Shown piece after piece: positions 60,955-64,000 of a DNA stretch of 64,000 nucleotides. This DNA comes from Polycyclovorans sp002706265 (GTDB taxonomy: Bacteria; Pseudomonadota; Gammaproteobacteria; Nevskiales; Nevskiaceae): the NCBI GenBank assembly GCA_963973915.1, contig CAXBBM010000015.1:10469-74468 (forward strand), written 5' to 3'. The number at the start of each line of letters is the position of its first letter. Position 1 is the stretch's first letter. The position numbers and the translations under genes are program-made. The notes below the pieces were generated by a model. That model searched no databases and had not been told where the DNA came from. It saw only the letters and a list, made by a program, of their open reading frames with translations.

Positions 60955-63197
60955 TGCGTTGTCCCGTTCAGCTTGTTGATACGGCAGGGCAGTCCCTTCA
61001 GGTGCGGAATGCCTTGTTCAAGGTCGATGAAATCGTCGTCGTCCGGACACAGCATGGCGTCGGCGTAACGCAGGGCGCCGGACAGCTTGCCCAGCCCCTG
61101 CTCAGTTTCCGGCTTCCACCAACCATGGGGAATGCGAACCAGCCCATCGGGCATGTTGGGACGAACCCCGACCATGATCTCGATTTTTCCGGTGCGGGTT
61201 TCGACCTCGACCCATTCGTTTTCATCGAGGTGATACTGCCGCGCGGTGCCGGGACTGATGAACAACACCGGCTCAGGTTTGCGCGCGCGCATCTCCGGAA
61301 TGTGCCGTCCGCCGGTCTGGAAATACTCGCCCTCGCGCACGCCGGTGAACATGGCCAAGGGGAAAGCGGGGTCGGCTGGTGGCTCGTCACGAAAGTACGG
61401 CAGCGGATCAAAGCCCAGGTCTTCGAGGATGGATGAGTGCAGTTCTACCTTGCCGCTGGGTGTGGCGAAGCCGGTCTTTTCGTATTTGCGGAATTCAAGC
61501 GTATCGGCGTGCACCTCGTAGGTGCTGGAGAATTCTTCAAAGCCGATCCCGAGCTTTGCGATGCGGTAATCGTAAAAATCTTCCAGCGTTTCCCACGGCA
61601 CGACATCGGGCAGGCCGAGTGCATTGGCGGTGAGCTTCCACAGCTCGAAGGTGCTCTTGCATTCGCCTGGCGGTTCCATCGATTTCTGCGACGGTTTGTA
61701 GAGGGACAACCAGCCGTAGCCATCAAACATCCACGGCCGCTCCAGCCATGAGTCGCCGGGCAGCACGTAGTCCGCAAGCTGCGCGGTCGGCGTCATGACG
61801 TGCTCCTGGACGACGATCAGGTCCTGATTGAGCATGGCCTTCATGATCAGCGGCATGTTGGCGAAGCCCATCAGCGTGTTGTTGCCGAACGAGAACAGCG
61901 CCTTCACCGGGTACGGCCCTTCGCCCGCCATGGCGCGGAACACGGCCGAGGGGTTGGCCATAAAGCAACCGGTGACCTGGTTGGCGTACTCGTGGCCCCA
62001 GACGCGCTTGCACGGTTCGCGCAGGGCCGCCTGCCCGCGATAGGTGAACGCGGGATGTTTGTCGGAACCAAGCTGCTTGGCCTTCTGCTCCTCGGACAGG
62101 ACATGGTGCATCTCGATTTCCGACTCCGAGACGATCTGCGGATGGAAGCCCATCAGGGCTTCGCCGCCTGGTACGTCGATATAGCCGCAAACCGCGCGCA
62201 GGATACTTTGCAGGCGAATGGCCGAAGTGCTGTTGCGCTGCTGGTCGGTGATGGGCGTCCATGGAATCACCGACGGCCCCAGCGTGGCGTACATGCGCGC
62301 CGCCTTGGCGATCATCTCGGCATCGCAGCCAGTGATCGCCGCCACACGCTCCAGTGGGAATTCGTCGACACGCTTTTTCAGGGCCTCGAATCCCACCGTC
62401 CAACGCTCGACGAAGGCCTTGTCGTAAAGCTCTTCGTCAAGAATCACCTTGAGCCAGCCGAAGGCCATTGCCGCATCAGTACCTGCCTTGATTGGCAGCC
62501 ACAAATCGGCCATTTCGGCGCATTCGCTTTTGCGTGGGTCGAGCACGATCAACGTGCCGCCGCGCGCTTTCACTCGTTGTATCTGATTGTAGATGGGCAC
62601 CCAGCTGTTCTTGCCAGGGTTGTGCCCGAACAGCACGATGAGATTGGTGTTGTCGTAGTCCGGCCAGGGGTACCAGCCGTAGGTCAGCCGATTGATCGCG
62701 GCCGTGTTACCGGCACAGAGGGCGACGCCGCTGATCCAATTCGGTGAGCCGACGTGATTCATGATTCGCCGACCCAGACCATGGTCAGTACCGGTATTCC
62801 ACTGGCTGGTCGAGACGGCCCACGCTTCTGGGCCGAACTCGGCGATGATTTTCTTCAGCCGCTGGCCGATGGCGGCCATGGCCTCCTCCCAGCTCACCCG
62901 CTGCCACTTTCCGGATCCACGCTCACCGACGCGCTTCTGCGGGTAAAGCACACGGTCGGGGTTCGCGAAGTTTTTCGGCGCGACAATGCCCTTGATGCAG
63001 ATGTTGTCCTTGAACAGGGGATTGTCGGAGGAGCGCACACGGGTGACGCGCCCCTTCTGGATTTCGGTGACCACGCTGCACGCGATATCGCAGCTTGCGC
63101 ACAGGGCTTTGCGGGTTTCGACACCCGGCCGCTGATGCGGTCTCGGAATGCTGCGGCTGCCTGCCGCACTGGGACCAACAGATGGGACTCCGGGCAC
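60951..63197 (-). CDS. Acetylene-hydratase-like molybdopterin (Mo/W-bisMGD) enzyme
   Basis: A 748-residue DMSO-reductase-family enzyme. The N-terminal [4Fe-4S] site is Cys33, Cys36, Cys40 (CASCDIAC) and Cys67 (NICIKG). An aspartate (Asp37) directly follows the second cysteine, the place of the catalytic Asp13 in Pelobacter acetylene hydratase. Cys161 in VALCAGNTAA is the likely metal ligand, matching the MCIGNTAG segment there. The blocks SPNWISGV, RGGTLIVLDPRKSECAEMADLWLP, TPTAQLADYVLPGDSWLERP and ATPSGKVELHSS also parallel that enzyme. I chose GTG 63197 because AGGAG lies 7 bases upstream; ATG 63227 is the alternative. No Tat signal is seen, so it is probably cytoplasmic. True substrate unknown. 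Confidence 0.85.
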   Translation of the reverse strand: MPGVPSVGPSAAGSRSIPRPHQRPGVETRKALCASCDIACSVVTEIQKGRVTRVRSSDNPLFKDNICIKGIVAPKNFANPDRVLYPQKRVGERGSGKWQRVSWEEAMAAIGQRLKKIIAEFGPEAWAVSTSQWNTGTDHGLGRRIMNHVGSPNWISGVALCAGNTAAINRLTYGWYPWPDYDNTNLIVLFGHNPGKNSWVPIYNQIQRVKARGGTLIVLDPRKSECAEMADLWLPIKAGTDAAMAFGWLKVILDEELYDKAFVERWTVGFEALKKRVDEFPLERVAAITGCDAEMIAKAARMYATLGPSVIPWTPITDQQRNSTSAIRLQSILRAVCGYIDVPGGEALMGFHPQIVSESEIEMHHVLSEEQKAKQLGSDKHPAFTYRGQAALREPCKRVWGHEYANQVTGCFMANPSAVFRAMAGEGPYPVKALFSFGNNTLMGFANMPLIMKAMLNQDLIVVQEHVMTPTAQLADYVLPGDSWLERPWMFDGYGWLSLYKPSQKSMEPPGECKSTFELWKLTANALGLPDVVPWETLEDFYDYRIAKLGIGFEEFSSTYEVHADTLEFRKYEKTGFATPSGKVELHSSILEDLGFDPLPYFRDEPPADPAFPLAMFTGVREGEYFQTGGRHIPEMRARKPEPVLFISPGTARQYHLDENEWVEVETRTGKIEIMVGVRPNMPDGLVRIPHGWWKPETEQGLGKLSGALRYADAMLCPDDDDFIDLEQGIPHLKGLPCRINKLNGTTQ

Positions 63198-63204
63198 TGA
63201 TGCG

Positions 63205-63209
63205 CTCCT
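63205..63209 (-). promoter_or_regulatory. Ribosome-binding site deciding the Mo/W enzyme start
   Basis: AGGAG on the minus strand, 7 bases before the GTG at 63197. The ATG at 63227 has only weak pairing upstream. Confidence 0.6.
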
Positions 63210-63282
63210 ATGGAATGACGGCGTCATGGCAATCTCGTTCGCGGATAGCCGTCCGGCCCGAGATGACAATTGATATTAACTA

Positions 63283-63296
63283 CGTGTATATACACG
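63283..63296. promoter_or_regulatory. Palindromic operator for the MarR regulator
   Basis: CGTGTATATACACG is a perfect 14-base palindrome in the intergenic region between the MarR gene and the Mo/W enzyme, ending 3 bases before the MarR ATG. MarR dimers bind such inverted repeats, so it probably represses both directions. Confidence 0.7.
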
Positions 63297-63299
63297 CAT

Positions 63300-63851
63300 A
63301 TGACTGCCAAGCGCTACCACCTGCCTTATCTGGAAGAAGTTCGGAGCCAACGCCACGTATGCTTCGCAGAGCAGTTGCGCTCGGCTAATCGCGCGGTCTC
63401 GAAGCTTTACACGCAGCACCTCGGCGACTCGGACATCGGCATCACCCAACTGTCGCTACTGATCCGTCTCTACTATTTCGGCGAGATCACCATGTCAAAA
63501 CTGGCGCAGCAACTGGAAACTGACCGCACCACCCTGGCGCGAAACGTTCAGCTTTTGGAGCGCAGTGGCCACCTCAGTATCGTCAGGGCTGACGACCGCA
63601 GATCGCGGCAGGTGCGCTTGACCGACAAGGGTTTCGAGTCCTTGCAACTCACAATTCCCCGCTGGCTGGACGCCCAAAACGATCTTCGCTCGCGCTTAGG
63701 GCACGACCCTTGGGACGCACTGTTCGCCGGTCTACGAGGGCTCGTGACAGTTGGGAACGAAATAGAGGAGTCGCACGGGGCTGGTCAGGCGCACAGCATC
63801 CGAAAGAAGCCCAGGGCTAAAGGCTCAACTGCCCGCCAACCCTCCGAATAG
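63300..63851 (+). CDS. MarR-family transcriptional regulator
   Basis: A 183-residue winged-helix repressor. The DNA-binding part reads GITQLSLLIRLYYFGEITMSKLAQQLETDRTTLARNVQLLERSGHLSIVRADDRRSRQVRLTDKG-like in pieces; the DxRSR wing (DDRRSRQVRL) is the MarR signature. A basic C-terminal tail (RKKPRAKG) extends past the usual end. The ATG at 63300 sits directly after the palindrome, leaving no room for a ribosome site, so the mRNA may be leaderless or start further in. It is divergent from the Mo/W enzyme gene. Confidence 0.9.
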   Translation: MTAKRYHLPYLEEVRSQRHVCFAEQLRSANRAVSKLYTQHLGDSDIGITQLSLLIRLYYFGEITMSKLAQQLETDRTTLARNVQLLERSGHLSIVRADDRRSRQVRLTDKGFESLQLTIPRWLDAQNDLRSRLGHDPWDALFAGLRGLVTVGNEIEESHGAGQAHSIRKKPRAKGSTARQPSE

Positions 63852-64000
63852 CCGGAGGTGTCAGGTCCCGGATGATTGACCACCCGGTGCGCGCCTGTTC
63901 CCCAACCCAATGAGGCATGAGCGGAATCTGCGCGTGGTTTGAGATCTAGGGATGCTCTGCACTAATGCTGTCAGCGCTGGCGATTCGTGTGGTTGACTCC
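63852..64000. other. Right edge, no feature seen
   Basis: The last 149 bases hold no supported gene, RNA or terminator. Confidence 0.5.

Overview
The window is a high-GC (roughly two-thirds G+C by eye), densely coding piece of a proteobacterial chromosome. Gene order points to a flagellated, type IV pilus-bearing gammaproteobacterium. The run ndk-rlmN-pilF-rodZ-ispG-hisS-yfgM-bamB-der is a classic gammaproteobacterial block, and flhA-flhF-flhG-fliA-cheYZA-motCD is the Pseudomonas/Xanthomonas-type polar flagellum and chemotaxis block. I would guess the Xanthomonadales/Nevskiales area, but no rRNA gene is present to prove it.

Layout: 0-1.2 kb, end of a flagellar hook-filament junction operon (flgK, flgL). 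1.3-5.7 kb, an orphan exported protein, yajC-secD-secF, and an H-NS-like gene with its own promoter and terminator. 5.9-9.0 kb, a reduced iron-sulfur locus: a cysteine desulfurase, a second desulfurase fused to an IscU-like domain, and an A-type carrier, sitting where related bacteria carry isc upstream of ndk. 9.1-18.6 kb, the ndk...der block, with a 155-bp tandem duplication at the 3' end of rlmN. 18.8-25.0 kb, a small lipoprotein, isovaleryl-CoA dehydrogenase with a NUDIX/metallo-beta-lactamase fusion, rdgC and a large hydrolase lipoprotein. 25.0-31.5 kb, opgGH (osmoregulated periplasmic glucans), a LysR regulator divergent from azoR-doxX, and hslR. 31.7-41.4 kb, the flagellar export/regulation/chemotaxis/motor operon. 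41.4-46.0 kb, amtB and the pilR-pilS-PP0621 group. 46.3-50.0 kb, sucCD and nadE. 50.0-60.5 kb, mnmC, rlmKL, an SDR, serine acetyltransferase, a PHB-depolymerase-like esterase with a GlyGly-CTERM-like tail, an MscS channel, a DUF2937 protein and another SDR. 60.6 kb, tRNA-Leu(UAA). 60.7-63.9 kb, a small accessory-looking module: an acetylene-hydratase-like Mo/W enzyme, a translationally coupled 68-residue protein, and a divergent MarR regulator with a perfect palindrome between them.

The genes are mostly housekeeping: protein export, outer-membrane assembly, Fe-S and sulfur metabolism, tRNA/rRNA modification, motility and TCA cycle. The best candidates for something unusual are the acetylene-hydratase-like module (60.7-63.9 kb), the desulfurase-IscU fusion (7.0-8.6 kb) and the gene-end-restoring duplication at rlmN (10.7-11.1 kb). 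Family assignments come from motifs and remembered family features; no database search was run.
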